This document shows, in pieces, positions 1 to 8,217 of a stretch of DNA of 64,000 bases. Origin of the DNA: Stenotrophomonas lactitubi (lineage in GTDB: Bacteria > Pseudomonadota > Gammaproteobacteria > Xanthomonadales > Xanthomonadaceae); assembly GCF_002803515.1 (NCBI RefSeq), contig NZ_PHQX01000002.1, forward strand, positions 124,001 to 188,000. Direction: 5' to 3'. Each line of letters opens with the position of its first letter. Position 1 is the stretch's first letter. The notes below the pieces were generated by a model, which did no database searches, had not been told where the DNA came from, and worked only from the letters and a program-made list of their open reading frames with translations. A program made the position numbers and the translations under genes.

Positions 1-1
1 C

Positions 2-1456
2 AATCCCGATGAGCTGATCGACCTGCAGGCCTACGCCGGCACCGGCAAGGGCCATCTGGTGCTGGCGCTGCTGCAGGCGCGCCCGGGCCGCTACACCTAC
101 GTGGCGCCTACGCGTGGCCAGGTGGAGGCATTCCGCGCGCGGCTGCCGGCTGACGCCGGCACGCGCCTGCTGACCCAGATCGAGTTCGCCAACACGATCG
201 CCCGCCACGCCGCCGCCAACGGCCTGACCGGCGGCTTCGTACCCACCTACCGGCAGAGCACGCTGACCCTGCGCGAAGCGGCTGCCCGCCTCGGTCTCCC
301 AGCCATCGGCGCGCGCCGGCCGGACCAGGTGCTGATGATCGCCCTGGACGCCATCAACCGCTGGTGCGCATCGTCAGCGCCGAACCTGCAGGCCTGGCAT
401 TTCCAGCGTTCGCTGGCCGCAGCGCAGCTGGAAGCCACGCCGTTCATTGCGGCCACGGAGTTCGTCTGGCGCTGCATGTTCGATGCGGTCGTTCAGAAGG
501 GCGGCTGCCTGCGGCTGGATGCCGGGCATATCGGCAAATGGCTGGCGCTGCGTGGCGTGCCGCTGCCGGTGTCGCTGGGAATGGTGCTGGTCGATGAGGC
601 GCACGATCTCAGCCCGGCATGGAAACAGCTGCTGGCTACCCACGCGCCCGGCGTGGTCAGCCTGGGCGATCCGCATCAGCGGTTGAGCGGACGTGTACAG
701 CGCTGGTCATCGGCGAAAACGCTGGAGATGCACCAGTCGGTGCGCCAGGGACGCCAGGTCGATGCGCTGGTCAACCAGTCGCTGGTGCTGGACGACCTCG
801 GCGAGCCGGCACCGTTCATGGGGGCCAGCGACCGCGCCACCGGCCTGCGCCGCTATGACGACTGGTCGGTGGTACCCAGCACCGGCGCCCGCGTGTACGG
901 CAGCCTGTGGCGGATGCTGCTGGAAGCCAACGCGCTGGTCGCCCGCGGCGCGCGCGTGCATCTGCACCCGGCATCGCGGCAGGCGCTGTTGAAAGAGGTG
1001 GATGGTCCGATCGATGCATGGCGCAGCGCCGCCGGTGGCGGCCCGGGGCAACGCTGGGAAAGCTTCGTGCAGGTCTGCGCCAAGCGTGGACAGGCGGATA
1101 TCCCCGCGCTGTTTGCCGGTGGCTTCGATGCTGCGGCGTTGCAGCGCCTGCTCGGGCAGCTGGTCGATGCGGACGAGGCCAGCATCGTGCTGTGCCTGGC
1201 CCAGCATGCCAAGAACCTGCAGTTCGCCACGGTGTCCATGGCGCCGTGCTGCTTCGACAGCGGCCATGATGCGCGCGCGCTGCACAGCCCGGTGCGCGCA
1301 GCCTACGTGGCGATCACCCGTGCCCAGCAGCAGCTGTGGCTGCCGGGGGACGCGATGGAGCAGTTGCAGCTGAGCGCACAGCGGCATGACCGGGCGGTCG
1401 ATGAGCGGCGCCGGCAGCGACGCCTGGCCAGTGGCTACCCACCGCCGCGGCGCTGA
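2..1456 (+). CDS. SF1 (UvrD/Rep-like) helicase-related protein, 5' end missing
   Basis: The reading frame is open through the left edge, so the N-terminus lies outside the window. Visible motifs are those of superfamily 1 helicases: a Walker A-like AYAGTGKGHL at the very start, motif II LVDEAHDLSP, motif III-like GDPHQRLSG, and a C-terminal motif VI-like AYVAITRAQQQLW. The GDPHQ form resembles Fbh1-type rather than classical UvrD helicases. The Walker A is odd: the residue after the lysine, normally Thr or Ser, is Gly. The protein is short for a full UvrD and the accessory 1B/2B domains look reduced. Role inferred: ATP-dependent unwinding or a degenerate relative of it. Family level fairly sure, function unsure. 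Confidence 0.7.
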   Translation, partial: NPDELIDLQAYAGTGKGHLVLALLQARPGRYTYVAPTRGQVEAFRARLPADAGTRLLTQIEFANTIARHAAANGLTGGFVPTYRQSTLTLREAAARLGLPAIGARRPDQVLMIALDAINRWCASSAPNLQAWHFQRSLAAAQLEATPFIAATEFVWRCMFDAVVQKGGCLRLDAGHIGKWLALRGVPLPVSLGMVLVDEAHDLSPAWKQLLATHAPGVVSLGDPHQRLSGRVQRWSSAKTLEMHQSVRQGRQVDALVNQSLVLDDLGEPAPFMGASDRATGLRRYDDWSVVPSTGARVYGSLWRMLLEANALVARGARVHLHPASRQALLKEVDGPIDAWRSAAGGGPGQRWESFVQVCAKRGQADIPALFAGGFDAAALQRLLGQLVDADEASIVLCLAQHAKNLQFATVSMAPCCFDSGHDARALHSPVRAAYVAITRAQQQLWLPGDAMEQLQLSAQRHDRAVDERRRQRRLASGYPPPRR

Positions 1457-1483
1457 GCGCCACGGTCGATCAATCCGCGTGCT

Positions 1484-2476
1484 TCAGCACTTTTCCTTGC
1501 GGCCCATCAGCTTGCCCAGGCGCGAAGGTTCGTCGCACTTCGGCGCAGCCACCGGTGCCGGCGCCAATGCGGCGGCGCGGGCCTTCTGCAGCTGCTGGAT
1601 CTTGGCGCGGATCTGCGGCATCGCCGCCATCGCGGCCTTCTCGCCCTCCAGGATGGCAGTGCCACGCTGGCTGAAATCGGCAGCGCCGATGTCCAGCACC
1701 TTCGGCCGGATCACGATGTCGGCGCGTGCCAGTTCCTGCTCGCCCAGGCGCTGGCCCATGATCGAGATCGACTGGTTGACGATGCCGAGCATGCCGGTCG
1801 GCGCCTTGCCGCTGGCCTTGCTGGAGATGTCCACGGCGATCACGAATTCGGCGCCGAGCTGGCGCGCGGCATCCACCGGCACCGGGCTGACCACGCCGCC
1901 GTCGATGTAGTTGCGGCCACCGATCTTCACCGGCTCGAACACGCCCGGGATGCTGCTGGACGCGCGCACCGCCTGACCGACGTTGCCGCGCACGAAGATC
2001 GAACGCTCGCCGGTTTCCAGCTGGGTGGCGACGGCAGCGAACGGCTTCTTCAGGCGCTCGGCCGGGCGGTTGGCCACCTGTTCGTTGACGTAGTCCTGCA
2101 GCTTCTGGCCCTGCACCAGGCCACCGGAGAACAGGCGTACGTCGCGGATGCTGGCTTCATCCAGCGCCACCGCCTTGCTCTGCATCTGGAAGGCGTCCAT
2201 GCCGCTGGCATACAGGGCGCCGACCACGCTGCCGGCACTGGTGCCGGACACCACCACCGGTTCGAAGCCGTTGGCCTCGAGCATCTTGATCACGCCGATA
2301 TGCGCAAAACCCTTGGCCGCGCCGCCGCCGAGCGCGATGCCGATCTTCACCGGCTTGGCCTGCGGCACCAGGGTGGGCTGCGCGGGCGGGGTGGGGCGGA
2401 CCTCTTCACCACCGCAGCCGGCCAGCAGGCCGAGCAGGGCGACGGACAGCAGCACACGGGGGCGGAACAGGCTCAT
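1484..2476 (-). CDS. Patatin-like phospholipase, lipoprotein (RssA/NTE type)
   Basis: A 330-residue protein with a lipoprotein signal (LLGLLAGC) and the patatin signature: oxyanion loop GGGAAKGFAHIG, nucleophile elbow GTSAGS, and DGG supplying the catalytic aspartate of the Ser-Asp dyad. It is expected to be a membrane-anchored serine acyl hydrolase acting on lipids or lysophospholipids in the envelope. The substrate cannot be read from the sequence. I chose the ATG at 2476 because it directly precedes the signal peptide; an in-frame ATG 45 bases upstream would add a non-signal-like extension. The C-terminus is Ala/Pro/Lys-rich with one late Cys. It stands alone between the helicase-like gene and an AIM24 protein. 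Confidence 0.85.
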   Translation of the reverse strand: MSLFRPRVLLSVALLGLLAGCGGEEVRPTPPAQPTLVPQAKPVKIGIALGGGAAKGFAHIGVIKMLEANGFEPVVVSGTSAGSVVGALYASGMDAFQMQSKAVALDEASIRDVRLFSGGLVQGQKLQDYVNEQVANRPAERLKKPFAAVATQLETGERSIFVRGNVGQAVRASSSIPGVFEPVKIGGRNYIDGGVVSPVPVDAARQLGAEFVIAVDISSKASGKAPTGMLGIVNQSISIMGQRLGEQELARADIVIRPKVLDIGAADFSQRGTAILEGEKAAMAAMPQIRAKIQQLQKARAAALAPAPVAAPKCDEPSRLGKLMGRKEKC

Positions 2477-2580
2477 CGGCAGTGCGCTCGCGGCGCCGGA
2501 TTCAGGAAAGGGCGCCAGCATACCGAAGGCGTGGCGGAGCGGGCAGGGTGGGGCGACTCCCCATTCATGAAATGCGGGCG

Positions 2581-2640
2581 GTAGATGCCGACCTTGGCCG
2601 GCGCTTGCACAATCCAGTGCCGACCAAGGTCGGCACCTAC
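2581..2640. repeat. SMAG-type GTAG palindrome pair
   Basis: A GTAG-headed imperfect palindrome (gtagatgccgacc...) at 2581 faces a second copy ending in ggcacctac at 2640, giving a larger inverted repeat. It lies between the 5' end of the patatin gene and the 3' end of the AIM24 gene. This is the architecture of the SMAG REP family of S. maltophilia. Confidence 0.8.
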
Positions 2641-2687
2641 CGATATCCCGCGGTCAGAACCGGCGCGGTGTCCAGCCTCCGGCCCGC

Positions 2688-3692
2688 TCAGCCCAGCAGC
2701 GAACTCTCGCCGCGGCTCTTGCCGCCGCCCTGCGGCGCGGCCATCCACATGCGCCCGGCCAGGCGCGAGAACGGCAGCGACTGCAGCCAGACCTTGCCCG
2801 GCCCGGTCAGGGTGGCCAGGAACACGCCTTCGCCACCGAACAGCACGCTTCGGATGCCTTTGACCCGGCGCACGTCCATGTCCACGGTCGGGTGATAGGC
2901 GACGATGCAGCCGGTATCGACATCCAGGCGTTCGCCGGCGGCCAGCTCACGCTCGACCACGCAGCCGCCAGCATGGATGAACACCCAGCCGTCGCCTTCC
3001 AGCTTCTGCATGATGAAACCTTCGCCGCCGAACAGGCCGGTCATGATCTTGCGCTGGAACTGCACGCCGATCTGCACGCCGCGCGCACCCGCCAGGAAGC
3101 TGTCCTTCTGGCAGATCAGGCGACCGCCGTGCTGGTCCAGCTTCATCGCCAGCACCGTGCCGGGATAGGGCGCGGCGAAGGCGACCTTGCCGCGGCCCTG
3201 GCCGGTCTGCGTGTAGACGGTGGCAAACAGGCTCTCACCGGTCAGCACGCGCTTGCCGGCGGCCATCACCTTGTCCATGAAACCGCTGCCCTGGCCACCG
3301 CGTGCGCCGCCGCCGAAGACGGTATCCATCTGCACCGAAGCGTCCTTGAACATCAGCGCGCCGGCCTCGGCCACCGCACCTTCGCCAGGGTCCAGTTCGA
3401 TTTCCACGAACTGCATTTCATGGCCGACGATGCGGAAATCGATGCGGTCGGCACGGCCGCCGGTTGATGCTGTTGCGGCTGCGGGCATGGCTGCGGGCAT
3501 CGGCGGCGGCGCTGCCGTCGCGGCGCCGGCCTGCTGCAGGCCGACGATTTCGGACACCGGTGTCCACCCTGTCATGCCCTGGCACCAGGCCAACGCGCGT
3601 GGATTGGCCTGTGCGAAGCGGCGCGCGGCCTCCTCGTCGAACGGACCGACACGGTCGGCCTGGCCGGGAGCATGGAAGTACCACTGGGTCAT
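2688..3692 (-). CDS. GYF-domain + AIM24-family protein (TIGR00266)
   Basis: A 334-residue cytosolic protein. Residues about 1-50 (MTQWYFHAPGQ...VGPFDEEAARRF...W) form a bacterial GYF_2-like domain. After an Ala/Pro linker, residues about 90-320 match the AIM24/TIGR00266 fold: FRIVGHEMQFVEIELDPGE, GGEGFIMQKLEGDG and VDTGCIVAYHP. AIM24 proteins are beta-sandwich proteins of poorly defined function; the mitochondrial member affects membrane organisation. GYF domains bind proline-rich peptides, so the fusion suggests a scaffold. Start taken at the ATG at 3692, where the GYF domain begins; a longer frame upstream to 3803 looks non-coding. No signal peptide or membrane segment is seen. Confidence 0.85.
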   Translation of the reverse strand: MTQWYFHAPGQADRVGPFDEEAARRFAQANPRALAWCQGMTGWTPVSEIVGLQQAGAATAAPPPMPAAMPAAATASTGGRADRIDFRIVGHEMQFVEIELDPGEGAVAEAGALMFKDASVQMDTVFGGGARGGQGSGFMDKVMAAGKRVLTGESLFATVYTQTGQGRGKVAFAAPYPGTVLAMKLDQHGGRLICQKDSFLAGARGVQIGVQFQRKIMTGLFGGEGFIMQKLEGDGWVFIHAGGCVVERELAAGERLDVDTGCIVAYHPTVDMDVRRVKGIRSVLFGGEGVFLATLTGPGKVWLQSLPFSRLAGRMWMAAPQGGGKSRGESSLLG

Positions 3693-3851
3693 CGCAGCAG
3701 GTCCGTTGCGGGGGAAAACCCCGAGTCTAGCGGCAGCTTCCGGCGGCGCGGGAGGCGGCCATGAACGATCGGCATTTGCGGGGGAGGTGCTGTATTGCAA
3801 CAATTATCTGGTAGCGCCGTTTTACCACCCCTCCAAACACAGCCTACCGCC

Positions 3852-6122
3852 ATGTCTCCGACCCGTACTTCCCGTGGCCGCTCTCCGGTCGCGCGCCCGC
3901 TCGTTGTCGCTCTTTCCGCCCTGCTGCCGCTGGTAGCAGCCGCCCAGGAAACCCCCGCCGCCAAGGATCCGGTCGCCCTCGATGCGCTGCAGGTGACTGC
4001 ACAGCGTCGCGTCGAGAACGCCAAGGACGTACCGGTTGCGATCAGCGCGATCCAGGGCGAAAAGCTCGACGTGCTCGGTTCGGCGGGCGATGACATCCGC
4101 TTCCTTGCTGCGCGCGTGCCGAGCCTCAACATCGAGTCTTCCTACGGCCGTGCCTTCCCGCGCTTCTACATCCGCGGCCTGGGCAACACCGATTTCGACC
4201 TCAACGCTTCGCAGCCGGTCTCGCTGGTGTACGACGATGTGGTGCAGGAAAGCCCGCTGCTGAAGGGCTTCCCGCTGTTCGACCTGGCCGGTGTGGAAGT
4301 GCTGCGCGGTCCGCAGGGCACCCTGTTCGGGCGCAACACCCCGGCCGGCGTGGTCAAGTTCGATTCGGCGCGTCCGTCGCAGGATGCCGATGGCTACGTG
4401 CGCGTGGGCTATGGCACCTACAACAGCTGGAATGTGCAGGGCGCCTACGGCGGCCCGCTGACCGACCGCTGGTCCGCACGCGTGTCGGCCATCTACCAGC
4501 GTCGCGACGACTGGGTCGACAACACCCGTGCCGGTGCGCCCAACAGCGGCTTCGAAGGCTATGACGAAGCCGCCGGCCGCGTGCAGTTCCTGTACGAAGG
4601 CGATGATTTCGAAGCGCTGTTCAACCTGCACAAGCGCAAGCTCAACGGCACCGCCCGCCTGTTCCGCGCCAACATCATCGAGAAGGGCGGCAACGCGCTG
4701 GTCGAGAATTTCGACCGCGACAAGGTCGCCAACGACGGCGTCAATTTCTCCGACCTGGAAACCTGGGGCGGCAGCGCGCGCCTGCAGTGGAACCTCGGTT
4801 CGGTGACCCTGCATTCGATCACCGGCTATGAGACCGCCGAATCGCTCAACCGTGGCGACATCGACGGTGGCTACGGCGCAGCGTTCCTCGGCGCGGGCAA
4901 CTCCGGCCCGGGCCTGATTCCGTTCTCGTCCGAGTCGGCCGACGGCCTGCCGCACCACCGCCAGTGGACCCAGGAATTCCGCGTGGAATCCAACGAATGG
5001 GGCCGCTTCGACTGGCAGGCCGGCGTCTTCTACTTCGATGAAGACGTCACCATCAACAACTTCAACTATGACTCGCTGACGCCGGGCAATCCGCAGACCG
5101 GCCACGTGGTGCAGCAGCAGCGCAACAAGGCGTGGGCGGTGTTCGCTTCGGGCGACTTCGATGTCACCGACCGCTTCAAGCTGCGTGCCGGTGTGCGCTA
5201 CACGCAGGACAAGAAGGACTTCAGCGCCAGCGTGCTGCAGGCCGTGCCGTTCGGTACCCCGGTCAGTGGCCCGTACCTGGCCAACACCGACGTCAACGAC
5301 GTCAGCTGGGATGTCAGCGGCGTGTACAAGCTGACCGACAACGTCAATGCCTATGCACGCGTGGCCAAGGGCTTCCGCGCACCGTCGATCCAGGGTCGCC
5401 TGGCGTTCGCGCCGGGTCTGTCGCAGGCCGATTCGGAGAAGGTGATTTCGTACGAAGCGGGCATCAAGGCCGACCTGTTCGAGCGTCGCGCGCGCCTGGG
5501 CTTCAGCGTGTTCCGCTACGACGTGGACGGACAGCAGCTGATCGCCGTGGGTGGCACCAACAACACCGCCACTCTGCTCAATGCCGACAAGACCATCGGC
5601 CAGGGCGTGGAGCTGGACCTGGAAGCCTATCTGGCCGACAACGTCCTGCTGACCTTCGGCAGCAGCTACAACGACACCGAGATCAAGGACAAGAACCTGG
5701 CGGTGGCGGTCTGCGGTGGCGGCTGCACCATCACCGACCCGACCACGATCATCAATGGCGGCACCTACGCCCTGGTCAACGGCAATCCGCTGCCGCAGGC
5801 GCCGAAGTGGATCCACAACGCGACCCTGCGCGTGGGCTTCCCGCTCAGCGATGGCAGCGAGCTGTATGCCTACACCGACTGGGCCTACCGCAGTGCGGTC
5901 AACTTCTTCATCTACGAGTCGCCGGAGTTCCGTGGCCGCAGCTCGCTGGAAGGTGGCCTGCGCCTGGGCTACAACTGGGATTACGGCCAGTACGACGTGG
6001 CCGTGTTCGGCCGCAACCTGACCAACCAGACCCGCGTGGTCGGCGCGATCGACTTCAACAACCTGACCGGCTTCCTCAATGAGCCGCGTACCTGGGGCGT
6101 GGAGTTCACCGCGAAGTTCTGA
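3852..6122 (+). CDS. TonB-dependent outer-membrane receptor
   Basis: A 756-residue protein with a cleavable signal peptide (hydrophobic ARPLVVALSALLPLVAAA then QETPAAKD), a TonB-box-like stretch ALDALQVTAQRR, a plug domain (VPVAISAIQGEKLD, FYIRGLGNTDFD, VEVLRGPQGTLFGRN) and a 22-strand-type barrel ending in the outer-membrane signature VEFTAKF. It should import a siderophore, vitamin, sugar or other large ligand across the outer membrane using TonB-ExbBD energy. The plug resembles receptors of the FyuA/CirA-like broad group, but the substrate cannot be named. Start chosen at ATG 3852 directly before the basic N-region; an upstream ATG at 3795 would bury the signal peptide. No Fur box was recognised upstream. 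Confidence 0.92.
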   Translation: MSPTRTSRGRSPVARPLVVALSALLPLVAAAQETPAAKDPVALDALQVTAQRRVENAKDVPVAISAIQGEKLDVLGSAGDDIRFLAARVPSLNIESSYGRAFPRFYIRGLGNTDFDLNASQPVSLVYDDVVQESPLLKGFPLFDLAGVEVLRGPQGTLFGRNTPAGVVKFDSARPSQDADGYVRVGYGTYNSWNVQGAYGGPLTDRWSARVSAIYQRRDDWVDNTRAGAPNSGFEGYDEAAGRVQFLYEGDDFEALFNLHKRKLNGTARLFRANIIEKGGNALVENFDRDKVANDGVNFSDLETWGGSARLQWNLGSVTLHSITGYETAESLNRGDIDGGYGAAFLGAGNSGPGLIPFSSESADGLPHHRQWTQEFRVESNEWGRFDWQAGVFYFDEDVTINNFNYDSLTPGNPQTGHVVQQQRNKAWAVFASGDFDVTDRFKLRAGVRYTQDKKDFSASVLQAVPFGTPVSGPYLANTDVNDVSWDVSGVYKLTDNVNAYARVAKGFRAPSIQGRLAFAPGLSQADSEKVISYEAGIKADLFERRARLGFSVFRYDVDGQQLIAVGGTNNTATLLNADKTIGQGVELDLEAYLADNVLLTFGSSYNDTEIKDKNLAVAVCGGGCTITDPTTIINGGTYALVNGNPLPQAPKWIHNATLRVGFPLSDGSELYAYTDWAYRSAVNFFIYESPEFRGRSSLEGGLRLGYNWDYGQYDVAVFGRNLTNQTRVVGAIDFNNLTGFLNEPRTWGVEFTAKF

Positions 6123-6147
6123 TGCGGTTGCTGCGGTAATGCAATGA

Positions 6148-6183
6148 AGAAGGGCCGGCGCAACGCCGGCCCTTCTGTTTTTT
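6148..6183 (+). terminator. Rho-independent terminator of the TonB receptor gene
   Basis: A perfect GC-rich stem (agggccggcg at 6151-6160 with cgccggccct at 6164-6173, extended by three more pairs) with loop caa is followed by six Ts at 6178-6183. It lies 25 bases after the stop codon. Confidence 0.88.
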
Positions 6184-6190
6184 GCTTCCT

Positions 6191-6243
6191 GTAGAGCCGA
6201 GCCTGCGCTCGGCTGCTCTGAGCCGAGCATGGCTCGGCTCTAC
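6191..6243. repeat. SMAG-type inverted pair
   Basis: gtagagccgagc at 6191 and gctcggctctac ending at 6243 bracket two head-to-head GTAG palindromes of the 'gccgagc' subtype. They sit between the convergent receptor and phosphatase genes, just after the terminator. Confidence 0.85.
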
Positions 6244-6254
6244 AGAGGCATGGC

Positions 6255-7094
6255 TTACAGCGCGCTCTGCGGGCGAACCTTCAGCACCGCGTTCTCGGTG
6301 GCGCAGTCACGGCTGGAATGCAGGCCGGCCTTGCGCGCGGCAGCGATTTCCCTGCGTGCGGCCAGCAGATCCTTGTTGAACGCAGCGTTGTCATGCAGGC
6401 GGGCAACAGCGGTTGCGCCCATGAAGCGGCCTTCGAGGATGTCGCTCTGCCAGTGCACGTTGCACACCAGGCGGCTCTCGCCGTAGTTGCGGCCACGTGC
6501 CTGGATGGCATCGGCGCGGTCCGGTGCGATCTCCGACAGGATCAATGCCCATGCCCAGCCGATCGAGGTGTGGCCGGACGGGTAGGAACCGTTGCTGCGC
6601 AGACCCTCCTCATCCTTCGGCGAGCAGGTCGGCTCGCCGTTGACCATGAACGGACGCGGGCGCTGGTACTTGTTCTTGGCGGCCTTGGTGGCAGCACTGG
6701 CGTCGATGCGGCTGCGCTCCAGCAGGCGGTACAGGGCCGGGGTCTTCACTGCATCGACGTCGATGTCGGCGGCGCAGGAAAAGTGGTTGGCGCCTTCCGG
6801 GAAGCCCAATTCGGCATCGACACTTGCCTGGGCGAAACGCGGGCTGCCGCGCAGCGCACGTGCCTCGCGGCTGACCTGCTCATCCAGCGCGAAGGCGGCC
6901 GAGCCGGCGGCCGGTGGCGCAGGCACCAGATCGATGCTGGCCGGCACTGCGGTCTTGTCCAGGTAGCCCACGGCCTTGGTGGTGATGTTGGCTTCGACCG
7001 CGGTCGGCTTGCTGGCGGTGGCGGCACAGCCGGCCAGCGACAGCGCGATGGCCAGGCCGAGCAACGGACGGGCAGGGGGGAGGATCGACGACAT
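6255..7094 (-). CDS. Class A nonspecific acid phosphatase (PAP2 superfamily), lipoprotein
   Basis: A 279-residue envelope protein with a lipobox (ALSLAGC). The three-part PAP2/class A acid phosphatase signature is complete: the Lys-to-Arg-Pro motif around KNKYQRPRPF, the PSGH motif in GSYPSGHTS, and SRLVCNVHWQSD (SR-x5-H-x3-D). The two histidines are the expected nucleophile and acid/base. It should hydrolyse phosphomonoesters in the periplasm, giving phosphate scavenging. The start is the ATG at 7094 before the lipoprotein signal; the frame continues upstream without a better signal. It resembles PhoC/PhoN in motifs, but lipidation is unlike the classical soluble enterobacterial enzymes. Confidence 0.88.
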   Translation of the reverse strand: MSSILPPARPLLGLAIALSLAGCAATASKPTAVEANITTKAVGYLDKTAVPASIDLVPAPPAAGSAAFALDEQVSREARALRGSPRFAQASVDAELGFPEGANHFSCAADIDVDAVKTPALYRLLERSRIDASAATKAAKNKYQRPRPFMVNGEPTCSPKDEEGLRSNGSYPSGHTSIGWAWALILSEIAPDRADAIQARGRNYGESRLVCNVHWQSDILEGRFMGATAVARLHDNAAFNKDLLAARREIAAARKAGLHSSRDCATENAVLKVRPQSAL

Positions 7095-7327
7095 GGGCAG
7101 ACTCGGGCTGGGAACTCGCTGGCCATGATCGCAGCCTCGATTGCCGGCCGCAGCGTCCATCAGTCATACGGCCAGACCCGGCATGGTCAGACGCTGGGCG
7201 ATGAAAACAGTCATCAATTGTCGGCAATCTCCTGAATCCGGGCGCAGCGCACGGACTTTCACGCGCTGCCGCCATGAGCATCAGGTCACAGCCGGGCCGG
7301 GGGGATCCGCTGAAAGGGAGAGAAGCG

Positions 7328-8206
7328 ATGCGCAGCACCGCAACAGGAAGTACCGTTCTGGCCCTGGTCCTGGGGTTGGCCGCCGCCCCGGCGCAGGCCG
7401 CCGACGTCTACGGCGTGGCCTTCGTGCATGGCACCGGCGCGCAGACCAATGCCACGCAGGACTACTGGCAGCCGGCGATCATCGACACCGTCCGCCAGGG
7501 CCTGCCGAACAGCAGCAATTACGTGGTCATCAACTGCGACTTCACCCAGTACATGTGGAAGCCGGAAGCGGCCGGCTGCCTGGCCAACCAGCTCACCGGC
7601 TTCATCGACAGCCGTGGCATCACCCAGCTGGTGGTGATCACCCACTCCAACGGCGGCAACGTGATGCGCTGGATCCTGTCCAACCCCACCTACGACAGCC
7701 GCTACCCGAAGATCATCAACCGGGTGCGCAAGGTCACTGCGCTGGCGCCCTCGTCGGCAGGTACGCCGCTGGCCGACGCCGTGCTCAACGGCAATACCTT
7801 CGAAACCTCGCTGGGTTGGCTGCTGGGCTACAAGAGCGATGCCGTGCGCATGCAGCAGGTGGGACACATGGCCACCTACAACGCGCAGAACCTGTACGGC
7901 ACCGCCGGCCGCCCGGCCCTGCCCAAGCCATTCCGCGCCGTGGTCGGCAGCGATGTCGAATCGGCGGTGTGGGACAGCAACAGCTACTGCGGTGGCTATG
8001 CCGCCAACGTCGGCCTGGAGTTCACCCAGAACTGGCTGTCGTCGTGCTCGGACGGTTTCCTGGAATGCAGCAGCCAGAAGGCGGCCGGCACCCTGTGGTT
8101 CACCGACAAGGCGCGCACCCAAGGCGCCGAGCCGCTCAGCCACAACCAGAGCCGCCGCGAGTGCTTCGGCCTCGGCGGCATCCTGCGCAACGACCTGACC
8201 CAGTGA
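7328..8206 (+). CDS. Secreted alpha/beta hydrolase, lipase-like
   Basis: A 292-residue exported protein: signal peptide to about residue 25 (LVLGLAAAPAQAA), then a hydrolase with the first conserved strand FVHGTGA and nucleophile elbow VVITHSNGGN, a variant of GxSxG with Thr-His before the serine. Several paired cysteines (NCDFTQY, YCGGY, SCSDGFLEC, REC) suggest disulfides. Start at ATG 7328, preceded by gaaagggagag. It is followed after 11 bases by the DUF4785 gene on the same strand, so the two are probably one operon. Substrate unknown; lipase or esterase activity is inferred from the fold. Confidence 0.78.
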   Translation: MRSTATGSTVLALVLGLAAAPAQAADVYGVAFVHGTGAQTNATQDYWQPAIIDTVRQGLPNSSNYVVINCDFTQYMWKPEAAGCLANQLTGFIDSRGITQLVVITHSNGGNVMRWILSNPTYDSRYPKIINRVRKVTALAPSSAGTPLADAVLNGNTFETSLGWLLGYKSDAVRMQQVGHMATYNAQNLYGTAGRPALPKPFRAVVGSDVESAVWDSNSYCGGYAANVGLEFTQNWLSSCSDGFLECSSQKAAGTLWFTDKARTQGAEPLSHNQSRRECFGLGGILRNDLTQ

Positions 8207-8217
8207 GGGAGATGACC

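Noticed and set aside
3822..6230. An 802-codon minus-strand frame opposite the TonB receptor
   Set aside because: Low-complexity shadow translation with no motifs; the plus-strand gene has signal, plug and barrel signatures.
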